This document shows positions 39,901-54,800 of a stretch of 64,000 nt of DNA, piece after piece; the stretch's first letter is position 1, and every line of letters begins with the position of its first letter. The notes under the pieces were generated by a model. The model had not been told where the DNA came from. It ran no database searches and saw nothing but the letters and a program-made list of their open reading frames with translations. The translations under genes and the position numbers were made by a program. The DNA comes from Apostichopus japonicus. Taxonomy: Eukaryota > Echinodermata > Holothuroidea > Aspidochirotida > Stichopodidae. Location of the stretch: assembly GCF_037975245.1 (NCBI RefSeq), contig NC_092572.1, positions 32,647,989 to 32,711,988 on the forward strand, in the 5' to 3' direction.

Positions 39901-42900
39901 CATTGACATGCAATACCAAATTGTACCATCTTTACCAATGTAATTCAGTTTATCATTATTGCTTTAAGTTAGAAATAAATATTAAGCTCTTGAGTCTTTT
40001 CTATACTAGGTGATTCATAAATAACTTAAAACATGATAAAAGTAAATTAACTATGCTTTGAAACCAGGTAAGAACCTGAATAAAACTGATAAAATACTGG
40101 CAAACACCACATAACTTTTCTCAAACCTTAGGTACAGTCAAAGTAAATTAAGAAATGAGTTAGAAAGTAAACCAAATTTCTTACGTAGTATAGGTTCTTA
40201 AGAGACAAAGACGAAATACACAGTTAGAGCCCAGAACCTTTAGTTTTTTAGTTTATTTAGTACACACCTACATATGTAACAATGAGTACACACAACTATG
40301 CTAGAACAGGACTGAGTATGAGAACACATATCTAGTCTAGAACAGGACTGTGTATGAGTACACATAATATATTATAGAACAGGGCTGAGTATGAGTACAC
40401 ATAGTCTATTATAGAACAGGGCTGAGTATGAGTACACATATATCTATTATAGAACAGGGCTGAGTATGAGTACACATATATCTATTATAGAACAGGGCTG
40501 AGTATGAGTACACATATATCTATTATAGAACAGGGCTGAGTATGAGTACACATATATCTAGTATAGAACAGGGCTGAGTATGAGTACACATATATCTATT
40601 ATAGAACAAGACTGAGCATGAGTACACATATATCTATTATAGAACAGGGCTGAGTATGAGTACACATATATCTATTATAGAACAGGGCTGACCATGAGTA
40701 TGCAATATCTAATATAGAACAGGGCTGACCATGAGTACACATGTATCTATTATAGAACAGGGCTGAGTATGAGTACACATATATCTATTATAGAACAGGA
40801 CTGTGTATGAGTACACATAATATATTACAGAACAGGGCTGACCATGAGTACACATCTATTATAGAACAGGGCTGACCATGAGTACACATATATGTATTAT
40901 AGAACAGGGCTGAGTATAAGTACACATAAATCTATTATAGAACAGGGCTGACCATGAGTACACATCTATTATAGAACAGGGCTGACCATGAGTACACATC
41001 TATTATAGAACAGGGCTGAGTATGAGTACACATATATCTAATGTAGAACAGGGCTGAGTATGAGTACACATATATATAATATAGAACAGGGCTGAGTATG
41101 AGTACACATATATCTAATGTAGAACAGGGCTGAGTATGAGTACACATATATATAATATAGAACAGGGCTGAGTATGAGTACACATATATCTATTATAGAA
41201 CAGGGCTGACCATGATTACACATATATCTAATATAGAACAGGGCTGACCATGAGTACACATGTATCTATTATAGAACAGGGCTGAGTATGAGTACACATA
41301 TATCTATTATAGAGCAGGGCTGAGTATGAGTACACATATATCTATTATAGAACAGGGCTGACCATGAGTACACATATATCTATTCTAAAACAGGGCTGAC
41401 CATGAGTACACATATATCTATTATAGAACAGGACTGTGTATGAGTACACATAATATATTACAGAACAAGGCTGAGTATGAGTACACATATATCTATTATA
41501 GAACAGGGCTGAGTATGAGTGCACATATCTATTTTGGAACAGGACTGTGTATGAGTAAACATAATATATTATAGAACAGGGCTGAGTATGAGTACACATA
41601 TATCTATTCTACAACAGGGCTGACCATGAGTACACATATATCTATTAAAGAACAGGGCTGACCCTGAGTACACATATATCTATTATAGAACAGGGCTGAG
41701 TATGAGTACACATATATCTATTATAGAACAGGGCTGAGTATGGGTACACATATATCTATTATAGAACAGGGCTGAGTATGAGTACACATATATCTATTAT
41801 AGAACAGGGCTGAGTATGAGTACACATATATCTAATATAGAACAGGGCTGACCATGAGTACACATGTATCTAATATAGAACAGGGCTGAGTATGAGTACA
41901 CATATATCTAATTTTGGACAGGGCTGAGTATGAGTACACATATATCTATTATAGAACAGGGCTGAGTATGAGTACACTTATATATAATATAGAACAGGGC
42001 TGAGTATGAGTACACATATATCTATTATAGAACAGGGCTGACCATGAGTACACATATATCTAATATAGAACAGGGCTGAGTATGAGTACAAATATATCTA
42101 TTATAGAACAGGGCTGACCATGAGTACACATATATCTAATATAGAACAGGGCTGACCATGAGTACACATATATCTATTATAGAACATGGCTGAGTATGAG
42201 TACACATATATCTATTATCGAACAGGGCTGAGTATGAGTACACATATATCTATTCTAGAACAGGGCTGACCATGAGTACACATATATCTATTAGAGAACA
42301 GGGCTGAGTATGAGTACACATAACTTTGATGAGAATAAACTCACTACAAGTCTGGTCCAAAGTAGTTATGTTAACTTTGATATGATGTAGAAAAGTCAAT
42401 TTAATGCGATGTTATAGTCACTTGTGTCATTTGCAACCATGCTGATAAGACCTTTATACACTGTTACCCTGTGTTGTAGCATTTATGGCAAGCATCTTGT
42501 GGTTTAATGTAAACTTGCTGACTAATGGTTTGTCAGGCAATGGTGCACTTAAGCATATGCTCTGCCTCTTGCATTACTCTGTGTGTTAACTTGAATGTGA
42601 GAAAAATGGGATGGATGAGCTAAGGTGGAATACAACTTGATCATTGTTTGATCATCACGAAATTGAAGTAAAGATATCAGCAACAATTTTGAATTAAATG
42701 AACACATTGCTAAAGAAAAAAGGCTCGTTAATTTGAAAACTTGCCTTGCAGAGAAATGGTATCAAGACAGAATCAGATACATGGTTAATGACAATATTGC
42801 TTGAGATTGAGAATTGTGAAAAAAAAAATAAACCAGTTTCATGGGCTGTTTAAAGGAGATGATACTGCAAACATGAGGTATATCTTACTCAGCAGCAGTT

Positions 42901-45900
42901 TATCAAATGATTATAAAACTGTTCATTACATTGTAAATTGTTGACACTACAAACATTGTATTGGCAGTGGTTGTCGTCCAGTGTTTATTGTAGTTCTATA
43001 GTTACTGACACTAATACTTTTGCTAAACTATTTGGGTTGTGTCAATTATATTCAAATGGAGAACAGTGACAGAATGTAATGTAAAGACTTCCACATGTTT
43101 TTAATTTTGTAAATGATCAATAAGAAATTAAAAAAATGAATAATCAAAGTATTTCAATGCAAATACATCAAGAGGAGTAAAGTAACATTGTAGGACTACA
43201 GTAGTAGTAAATTCCATATGTACAAAAAATACCAATCAGCGAAATCCCAAATCTTAATCTTCCAGATGGTGTAAATGTATTTGATATGTGGGGTCAACCA
43301 ATGTGATGTTTGTAGTTACACCATCATTATATATTTGTTCCACTCTTTCCAGCTGTATTGCTCCCTATGTTAACCATTTCTTATAACTGTCCTTACATGT
43401 CTAGTTAGTAACAATTGTCCTGTACTGATTAAACATATATTTTGGTGGCTGAACTTGAGTAACAAGCTTGCTGGAAAATTCCTTCATCTTCAGGACAAAG
43501 CCACATCCTCATAGCAATTTTGATGACGAGGATATGAATTTTCAAATGTGATGATATTTTGTGAAAAGAAAAAATTTTTAGAAAATTATAAACATACAGA
43601 AGACTGCTAAGCAAAAATCACAAAGGTATCACATTTCAAGGATAAATCGACAATATTAGATAATGCAAAATGTGAAGCTTTTGCAGAAAATCTGCCATGA
43701 TGACATGAGGTTAGCTGGTCAAAATAGATGACATACTATCAACCATATCTCAAGTGAGGGACATGATTTGAATGAGATATTTTACCAACACTTTAGAATA
43801 TGTGTTTAGATAGATAAAGTTTCACATTGTCTGTTCTCTGAATATCCCCATAATTGTGTGATGAATTCATGAAAGAATTGATTTGTTACAGTACCTCAAT
43901 TGGGCGAAGAAAATGCCCAAACACTATTAGAATGCATGTTGATACAGTATGTGTCTCTGATACGTTCGTAAACATGTAATGATGAAGCAAACTGACATGT
44001 GTACGCACGTTAATTCGTTTGATTTGGCTCATAACTTTGCCCTTTTTTGGAAGATGACTTCTTCAATTTGATATATGTATAGTTTAAAATTACAATAATG
44101 ACTGAGGTAGACATTCAGGTAGTTGAAGGACAACTGCTGTTTTGTCAATGTGGTGAGGTCTCTGAATGAGTGTGTCTCAGTAAGTCAATTGTTCCAACAA
44201 ATAACGACACATTTCACATTACCACCTACTTACACTGGTTTAATATCAAATGTTAGCAGTTGGTGATACAAAAATAATTGTCACTTCATATATAAGAATA
44301 ATGATGTCTGAAAAAATATTTAACATTTCACTTAAACTCAAGTTCACTGAAACTCAAGAACTTTTATTCACACATAAGCCGTTACTAGACACATAAGCCT
44401 ATTCTTTTTAAGCTAGAGAAATAAGTGCAAGCATCATCAAGATGGTTGTGGTTTCATTATTTATAACAAACTGTGTAATTATTGACATTCTGTTTGTCAT
44501 TCTATTAAGAAGTTATGCCCAGGATCAGCTGGTTTATGTGTAATGAATCTACATAGAAATACAAAATTTTGCAAAATTCTGTGACATTGCATAATGACTA
44601 CGTACTCAGGGACATACTAAACAAAAATAATGTTCCATCAACCAGCTAAACATTTGCCCTAGATATGAATCATATCAGCTTTCTGGTTCTCAACTATCTC
44701 CTTTTCCATTTCTTTCTCACAGAATCCTTCTTTGTCGTCTCATCAAGCAGTTACAGGAGAAGCCAAAGGGAACCCAGCAGGAGCTGAAGCAATGACAAAA
44801 GATAGTGAAGAAGTAACAAATGAAACTTTGCAGGTAAGTATAAGTGAGTGAGAACTTAAAAGTATGATTCATGACTTTTGACCAATATCTCTCTAAATCT
44901 TGTAAAAATATAATAAAAATATTAAAAGAGTCGTGAATGGTAACTTGCTTTTGTCACTACGTGATTACAGACCGACATTTAGACATTACTGAAGTTATTA
45001 TCGCTAAATTCGGTTTGCGTGTTGTTCCCAATTGAATAATAAAAACATCCCACACATTATCAAAAAGTATACATATATAGTTGCCTTATATGCTTCCTAT
45101 TGTTTTAAGAAGTAATATCATAGCATATTAATTAATAGGGGAGGCATATTGTAAAAATATTAACATGGCCACGTACATGTTTGTTATCTTTCATATTTGG
45201 CATGTTTGTATCGTTAGTAGTGTTTATGTGTTTGTGTTCAATATTAAATTGTTAAAATGAAATCAATTATTCAAATTGTAGACAGGATTTTTTGTCACTT
45301 TTTATCTCAATACTTTAAATATTGTGATGCTTACTGGCAACATGTGTCTGTGCTTCTGCTACCAGATTGGAAAACTCTTTGAAAGTTTATCAGTAGATAG
45401 TAAATGAAGTTGTTTGAAAATGCTATTCATTTTTGTAGCCAAAAATCATTTCAGAAGCCAATTTTGAGGCATTTTGCCATATTTTGATGCCTGAAACACT
45501 CACATAAGGTTACACCTAAATGTCAACCACAGTCTTGCAGTACCTACGTTACATGGTTGCTGATCTAAGCATAGTCTTGAATGTGTAAAGAAGGACGGTG
45601 TGCATCTGACATATTATCAATAACCACATGTAGTGCTGCAGGAGCCACTGACATATTTAACTGAACAATAATATTACAGACTGAGCTAACGGGTATTGGT
45701 ACAGTACCTTGTAAGTGTCTGATATAATTCGTACCTGGCATTAAAGGCTTGATTTTACCATGAAACTGCAACGATCTAGACAGCTTGGATTGTACTCTCG
45801 AAAAAAAAAATGTTGCTCTAATTAATTAGCTTGTTGTCCCACAAACCATATAACACGATAATGGAATCATAGTAAGTTTTGCTAGGAACTATGTTCGGTT

Positions 45901-48740
45901 TGTTGGGATTGACTTTAATGATATAATGGCTTCCCAATTTTGTCCCCACATGAATCTGCGATATTTGTCATCAATTTTGCAACATATGCTCTGTGTGGAA
46001 AATGTCTGTCAACCAAGATGCATTAAATAACTTCCACCTGAAATACCTGTCTAAACTGATACTCTAACTCTAAACAAACATATACTACAAGCACATCGGT
46101 ATTATTGAGATTCTGCAACATTTTCTGCATTTTTACAGATTCCTGTGTCAACCCTTTGCTGAGTTTTCCACTCTTTTTCCAGTAAACACCTACGTGACAA
46201 ATGTGCGGCAACTCTGTCTATTCTGTGTCTATTTGTGTCAAAGTCACACTTTTCACACAAAATTGCTGCTGTGTCCATGGATAATGATAGCTTAAGTCAA
46301 GCATATTAATGAATGGGTGGGGCCGAATTAAACCATTACATTAGCCCATAAAAACTGTCAGTTACACAGCTCACATTCATTAAAAGTATTTGATATGAGC
46401 ATTTGCCTCATTAGTGTTCTAGTTTTTGACCGTCTACTGAGGTTCTTATATGGATTAGCTCAATTCAATTGGCATCGTGAAATAGCATCAGAACGATGAA
46501 ACATTTTATTTTATTGGTTATTTCAAGGACTTGTCAGGAAATTTGTTCAAAGAATGGCGAGATGTTGGAAGAAATCTGAAGCTTGATAAGACAGAGCTTG
46601 AAGACATAGAGGAAGATAACAGAAGAAAGGGACAAAAAGAAGTGGTGTTCCACATGTTGCTACTATGGAAACGGAAACGTGGGATGGAAGCAACAAACAA
46701 AACACTGAGAGACGCTCTAAATGCAGCTGATCGTAAGGACCTGTCCGATTATCTTCTTAACAGGGAACAATGTGGTACAACTTCAGGTAAGTCAAAGACA
46801 ACAAACCATGAGATCAGTAAGAGAGATTATGTATTTCTTGGTTTGTATTTACACAATACAGATGCAAATTCCATAGCCAAATACAATATGAAAAAGAATA
46901 TTAACATAGAAACAACATTTAACACTTATAAAAACTTACTTATGCTGCAATAAACTGATGTATGTCTAGAAGCAATTTTCCATGGAAGTATAAGAAGTAA
47001 AGCAATCTTCAGATAATCAGTTAGCAAGCAGCTGTAATGAACATTAAGTTGTAAAGGAGCCTAATGATTACTTCTCATAACACGATGTTAGAACTGCATA
47101 AAAACATACCAAATCCATATGCAGGTTATTCCCCTTGAAAGGAGCATTATTATGATTCAGCCTACAACCTGTGTTATGTCATGCATAACTATGTTATATA
47201 ACGTTGATATGTTTGAAACAAAATGAATATCAATTTAGTTCTCCTTATACATGACTTCTATCAACAATGCATTGAAAGAGGTGTGAAGATATCATGTTAA
47301 TTGCAACAACAATCATGTAAACATTCATATGCAAATGAGATATTTGGCAGTATTCTGAGATATTCATTTGGTCTCACTATTTTTATACAGTTATGTCTTC
47401 ATCTTTGAAGGGTGTCTCACAAGCTACTACTTATAAAAAGTAACTATCAATAGGAACATCACTACAGTAGAAATGAAATATATCAAGGATTTGCCATCAA
47501 TGTTGGTCAGCTTATAGATTTTCAAACCATTTGGTGGTACAAAGATATGAAGAGTACATGTGAAATGTTAATCATACATGATATGACAGTATAGTGAATG
47601 AACTCATCATGCCTTAGAATCCTGAAGTTAATATCAAATATTGATACACAGCTATCTGTCTAGTTTTAAGATACCTTGGGAATGTGTACATTGGTATCAT
47701 GATCTTAGTAAAGGTCTACACGAGGTGAGAATGTTTTAAGCTGTATCAGTATGTTGAGACTCACAGAGAAAGGAACTGAAACTGCTTATACATGAAGCAC
47801 TGTATTTTATTTTAATGGTATTGTTCACAATTTCACAGATATCATAGTTTGTTGTCGGAATGACCAAGTATTTCAGCATCTGATGCAGGGTGATTTCTGA
47901 AAATACAATATCTGAAGTCCTGCTCATAAATAATGTGAATCTCTCCTGTACATGATGACTCAAAAACCTTAAGCTTAACACACATGTTTATCACCTTTGC
48001 ATTTTGAAGTAACTGCTTCCAATATAGGATACGGAGCAGCTCACAGGAAACATATTGTTGCTAAGCAAGGTCAAATAGTTCCGACCTTTAGCACTGGACC
48101 ACAGAGCAAAGGACATGGAGCTAGGAACAACAAACAGAATTAAGATCACAGTGTTCTTTGACTCCAATGAGGGGATTGTACTATGGGAGAGCACTGACAG
48201 ATGTATTAATAGCTATAAACTAAGCATGGATTGAGTTGAGGATTTTCAAGTCCTTATATGCCAGTTGTCTACATAACATATTTCTCTCTTTGCATTATAA
48301 TCATAAGATTCTTATGTGGAAACGGCTCTTAGTGTACAAGCAGTGGTTGACAAAGAAGGTAGAATTCTAGAGATACCAGGGACTGGTGTTAGACTAGATA
48401 TTCCTTTTGGTGCTATTGATGGGAAATGCTTGATCCAGATGAAAATCATTCCAAACTATGTCCAAGAAGAGTCTAAATCATCATTTACCAGTAACACAAC
48501 AGTGGTAGTGGAACTGCTTCCAGATAACTTAAAGTTGCATCATCCTGCAAAGCTCACCCTGCCTCACTGTCTCAAGTTGAAGAACCCTGTTGAATGCAAA
48601 GCTCTGGTATTCAGCAGTCACCATGCTCAAGGTACATCTAATCTTATCTTATCTTATGTTAGGGAAACTTAAAAAGCAGAAAATCACAACCCACATGAGC
48701 ATTGGTGTCGTTTAATGGTATGTAGCGATTATTCAAAGCC

Positions 48741-48833
<93 letters not shown>

Positions 48834-51800
48834 ATAGTCTTCATAGCCAGTATCATTGGTACATAGAGAGGTGATTACAGCAAATGTACTTGTTGTCATG
48901 CCACCTTCTTAAGCTAGTGGGTACGTCAGTCATATGTTCACTTTATCAATGCTGATCCCTTTCAGGGCTAATCAGAATACAACAGTTATGACACCATGAA
49001 TGTTACAGTGTTAAAGCCTTCAAAGCAAATGAGAATGTTGCAGTGATTCCCATCTTACTATTTGGCTGTGTTAATACTTCGTTAGGAAAGCTTAACCTTG
49101 TGTTACGGGCATCTTGGAAAGTGTTTGATTGAAGAGAAAACAGAAACAAAATAATTGTACCAACTTTCTGATTTAGCAGTTGTTTTACTTTGGTAGGGGC
49201 TCAGCCAATGTGGAGACCAAAACAACATGCTTTGTATCAACTGAATGAAACAAACTGCATAATCTGGGTTGAAAGCTTTTCATGGGAGACATGTCAGATT
49301 GATGATAAAGATGTTTTGTATAAGAGGATCCAGGTCTATGCTGCTTGTAGCAAGGGTTTGATTTCTAAAAATATGCAAATGGAACTTGGATACTACATCG
49401 ACTTGCCAGGTCAAAGACAGGTGAGTTATATATAATAATTGCTATCATCAAAATGAACTTTGAGCTAATCGTTTTGTAATATAATAATGTAGGGTGTTTA
49501 TCAGTAGGGTTACCTCTAATACCTTATTTTATTTGTTTGTTGGTTTGTTTTCTTACATCTATGTGACCAAATTATGATGGTTTATGGTAAATTTGCGATA
49601 GTAAGGCCATTAATGTTCTTTTAAAGGATAATGGCGATGACGATCTCGCTGTTTTTGCTTAGTGGTTTAGTTCTATCCTTCAACTGTGTGATTTCTTAAA
49701 TGGTTTAACCAAATACCACCAGCAATACACCCTAACTTTGCGTATGCGATGAAGATTACTATATGATTCTGCTAAGTGAGGGCAATAATCCACGAATGTG
49801 TCTCAAAATAAGCAATTGATGTTTCCTTTTGTCACTGTGGAAAGTAAGTTAAGCTTTGTTGATTCAAAGTGAGATTGTGGAAGTGGCTACTACTTTAGTT
49901 ACCACTTATGACTTTCAAAGTTAGGGGGCATGCGGAAGTTACCATACACCATTATACACGTGAATTTAGTTATTGCGTTAAAGTGTTATGAGAGTGCTGT
50001 AATTTGAATAAGTAACTGTCGTCCTCCAATAAACATGCATACTTGTTTAATAAATGGCCATGATAGTATATCAGAACTATTGCATTGCATGTTTAATGCA
50101 TACAACTGAGTGGTTGGCATGCTAATGTGATAGAAGTTATTATTAAATTCATTTGTCTTATATGTTACGTTCTCTTAAATTTTCCAATGTCTTGGAACTA
50201 ATCCCTGTTCCAAGTAAGACTCATCCTTGCCTAGGAGTGTTACACATAAACAATGATAAACATTTATCAAGCTCATTGTGTAGGAATGTCATGAAAAAGA
50301 AATAGATTCATGAATACCATTTTTAGACAATCAGATTGTAATATCTTTTCACATGGATCTCCTGCATTTCTTTATGAGTTTTTCAGTACTTTGTTTTGAT
50401 TAATCCTTTTAAGATAATTGAGAAGAATAATTTAAGAGTCTTGCAAGAAAAACCATTCTCATTTTGGAAAGATGGACGATTACCTTTGAAGATATCACTT
50501 GAAAAGATACGGCCAGAATCTTGGAAATGCAGTGAAGGCACAAACTCAAAGGTAATTAGGTTCTAATCGGACATTATAGGTGTAGGAATCTAATGTAGTG
50601 GTACTATGAGTTGATAAAAATAAATATAAATTTCATATGTTGTGTGTAGGAGTACATTTTTGAGCACAAGAAGCCTAGCGTGTTTTGGGAGTTAAATTGG
50701 GGTCAAATTGTGCAAACTTGATATATAAACGTAAAACTTGATATCTCAAAGAGAGATGCTTGGAGATATTTCATATTTTGTAAGTAGGATGACCTTAATA
50801 GTAAGGACAAGAAGCCTTGTGCTTTTTTGGAGGTCAAAGGTCATTTGGGGTCACCAGGGTCAAAATCTGAATACACAATACTTACATCGGGAACTCTTAT
50901 CCTTCTGGACAAGTTACTTATGCATTTTCCGGCGCAATCTGCGCTCAACTTACTTGAAAAACTACCACCAACTATACTGTAGCCAGCCAGCCAAGTCAAC
51001 ATCGGAGGTTTTTGCGTGATTTTAGCAACCGCTGAGTTCACTTTAAAACCCTGTTACTCCCGATTTAGTGAGTTCGCTCCTTTTTATTCCCTTCGGGATC
51101 CCTCCATCCACCCCATGTCCTCGGTGAAGGGTTTTTCCTTCCTTCCGTGTTCAGCCGTAGCGGAGCATTCTCGGCGAGTTCACTTCATACTGTTTTGAGT
51201 GGGAGCTCATCGATTTTGCCTCGGATGTGAGTTGTGGTTTTGTTTGCACCCTGCCCTTCGAGCCCCTCCGGGGCCTCTTCCTCTGCGGAACATTAGCAGT
51301 TCCGCTCCGGCTTGTTTCCCCTATAGGCCCCCTTAGACCCTTCGGTCTGTGGTTTTTGCTCCGTTGTACGTGCTTTATGTAGGCTCGGTTTCCTATGTAC
51401 TTGATTGTGTATAGGCCTTAGGCTGTTCAGCGCTGTAGTACTGTGTACTGGTGCTGGGACTCTCGCGCGCTCCAGAGCTCTGCTCAAGTGGTTTTGGTCA
51501 CGTAGTCCTTACTTGTTATGGAAGCCTTGTGAGCCTTTGGGTTCCCCCTTCCTTATCTTTTCGTAACATGTTTATGGGGAAGAAATAGATGATTTTTTTG
51601 CTCATTTGGCCTTCCGGTCTGCTTCTGTTCTACCCACAGACACAGTTTCGAAGGGCCACGCCCTTCTACGGTGGAGCTGGGAGGCCTTCTTTCCAACAGT
51701 TTCGGAGGTAGTGACAGTAACGTATTGACCCATCTCTTCCTCATCCTTGAACCCTCTGGGTTCAGGTTAGTTCAGAGGTTACCCTAGGGTGGCCTTCTAG

Positions 51801-54800
51801 CTATGCTCCACTGGAGTCTCTTGGCCTTTCCACTCAGACTGGTGGGGGGGGGGGGGCTCGAGTCCCTCAAAAGTTTTCAAAGTGGTTCTTGGCCCATAAC
51901 TCCTGAGTGGAAGCTCCTAGAGGTGTGATTGTTGTATTACTCTACTACGTGCTGGGCTGCTACATCCACTCAGGTACCTTAGGGAGTTCTCCTGGGGCAC
52001 GACCAGGTGGTTTTGTACCTTCGTCTCAGCGGAGAGACTTTGTTTAAGAGGTTTTTCCTCCCGTTTTTGAACCATGCCCAAACTAGGGGCCAGTCCCCAC
52101 TCTAGTAGACAGAGGAAAACGAGAAAATTGGGAGGGGGGCGTCCTCCTATGCTGCGTTCTCGTCTAGCGAACAGTAGTTCCGTCTGAGACGGAAACGCTC
52201 CTCCCCGTCACCACTCATCAGTGCTGTCGGAGGACCCCACAGTGGTTTCTCTCCTAACGCATTGAAGGAGTCGGTCGCTACCCTTCCCTGATTATTTGCG
52301 GTAGTGTCTAGTCTGCTGCTTGAATTGGCCTCGCCCCATCAGGGCCTTACTGCAGATCCAACTGCTCCTTCACCTATTCGGGAACCTGAAATTGAGGTCC
52401 ATTTCTCTGACTCGTTTTCGGAAGCGGATAGCTTTGGTTCTCACAGAAATAACGACGCCCCTCCTCGCCTTCTTCCGGATCGCCCCCATGAGGGGATAGT
52501 TAGAAGTGGCTGTTAGGTCTCTCAGACAGTGACCGTTTTACCTTTCCTGGCCCCGATGTCAAGCCGTCTGGGGACGTCCTCTCTGAGGAGGACTACGGGT
52601 GTTGGTCCGTGAGTTTTGGTAACTTTTGTGTTACATATCGTGGGAAGGCCTGATCCTATGGGATCATGCTCGCATTTCTAATGAAAGGAAGTGTGCTGCT
52701 CAGGCTTGTCGTTTAGTTCCCCCATTGGCCCACCAATCAGAGGACTTCAAGAGCTTCGATCGTGCGGCACGGTGTGGCCTTAATATTTCAGATCCTTATT
52801 TTGGAGTGGCTCTTGCGAGCCTGCACACCCAGAGATCTCTCAATGGTCCAAGAAATGAACCCATTCGAGTGATTAGTTTTATCATATGGCGTGCATCGAA
52901 TTGCTTCTCTGCGATCATGGAACCTCCTCCCTTGCCACCTTGAGGAGGGGGGGGGGTGGACACATTGCAGAGTTCGTCCCGTCATGCTGTATGCTCTGGT
53001 GGGGAAGACGCTGGAGAAGGCTCGGTTACCCGGCGTCGGGTGATCCTGATCGCAAACTTCTGGCCCTCACAAATAAAGTTCCGCCTGCTTTTGGGCCTCC
53101 TGTCGGAGATCCCAAGATCCTTCATCCCCTCCCGTACCTCCTGATCCTCCCAGGTGGGAGCAGGGTCCACGATCACATAGAGTCTCTCTACTTGGTTGCA
53201 CGGAAATTGTTAGGCGTTTCCTCCGAAAGGAAGGCCTTTTGGAGGAGGCTGCCTTGTCGGCAGGAGACATTCCACCTTCACCCCTATGATAAGAGACTAC
53301 GATAGTACAAAAATGATGTGCCGATCGCCAGGTCATCCGACTACGGCGCTGTCGAGGATGTGACAGACTTTTTAAGGGAAATGTTTGAGGAGGGTAAGTC
53401 GGTCAATACTGTCAGGGGTTATCGGACTGCATTTGGTGTTATCTACGAGGGTTTGGCCAGGGTTGCTATTGTTTCATCCACTTGATCCCTGGATCTCCTG
53501 GTCCGTGCCATCGCGTTAAAAACGGCCATGGCCTATGTCTTTTGTGGGATATGAAAGCGGTCCTCAATCTCCTGGCTTCTCCTCTCTTTCAGCCCATGTC
53601 TTCTTGTCCTTTGTTGGAGTTGTCTTTGAAGATGGCGTTCCTTCTCGCAGCTGCAACGGCCAGACGTCGAAGTGCCCTCCTCGCGCTGTCGGTGTTGCCG
53701 GGACATATAAGTTTGAACCGCATGGAGTGTGTCTGGTCCAGGACCTGTCCTTCCTGTCGAAGGCCCAGATGATGGACTTCTTGCCGACACTTTTCGGCTT
53801 AGCTTCTATTCGATCTTTAGGTTTAGATAAGACAGTTTGGAAATAGTTCCAATCATATCTCACAGACAGATCACAATATATTAAAATTATTTATCACTGC
53901 TCAGCTCTTACCAAGGTGGAATTTGGTGAACCCCAGGGATCTGTCCTTGGACCGTTGCTGTTTTCCTTATACACTGGCCCACTTGGACAAATTATTCAGA
54001 ACTACGATCTACAATATCATTTCTATGCAGATGACTCACAAATTTACCTTTCGTTCAATCCAAATCAAGTTGAGGCCACTTATGCACTGAGTCACCTAGA
54101 ATTATGCATTGATGACATTAGACTTTGGATGACGCACAATTTCTTGAAATTAAACGAAGACAAATCTGAATTAATTGTTTTTGGATTAATACTGCCGCGT
54201 GAAAAGGTAAAAGATCCTCACCTTCGTATTGGTACCACAAACATAACTTCATCAACAAAAGTGCGGAATCTGGGTACCATATTTGATGCCAACATGTCAT
54301 TAAATGATCACATTTCCTTAATATCTTGAAATGCTGCATTTCATCTTCGCAACCTTAGTCTTATTAGGAAATACCTTACACAGAATGCTACAGAACAACT
54401 AGTGCATGCATACGTCACATCACGCCTTGACATGGGAAATTCTCTCCTTTACGGTTTACCAGAAATACAAATCAACCGTCTTGCATGACTACAGAACATT
54501 GCTGCACGATTTGTCACACGTTCCAAGCTAAGAGAATATGCCACACCCATTCTGAGAGAATTATTCTGGCTCCCGATCAAAGACCGAATTATTTTCAAAA
54601 TATTGATTTTCACATATCGCTATTTTGTTAGAACTTCACCATTCTACTTGCCAGAACTTCTGCAACCATATCACGCAAATCGCAGTTTCATGAGATGACA
54701 CAATCAATTACTCTGTGTGAAAATCGCTCATGGAGCAAAAGAACTTTTGCTGCTGCTGCTCTGTGGAACACCCTTCCAGAATATGTAAAACACAGTCCAT

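Noticed and set aside
40935-41599. Minus-strand frames rich in SPVLYYIYVYSYSALF
   Set aside because: They follow the minisatellite unit and are not a gene.
40282-42322. CRISPR-like look of short direct repeats
   Set aside because: The 38-bp units abut directly with no unique spacers, and the genome is eukaryotic. It is a minisatellite.
53916-54329. Open 137-codon reverse-transcriptase frame as a host gene
   Set aside because: It is part of a 5'-truncated LINE with further stops and frameshifts and lies inside a DIRS element.
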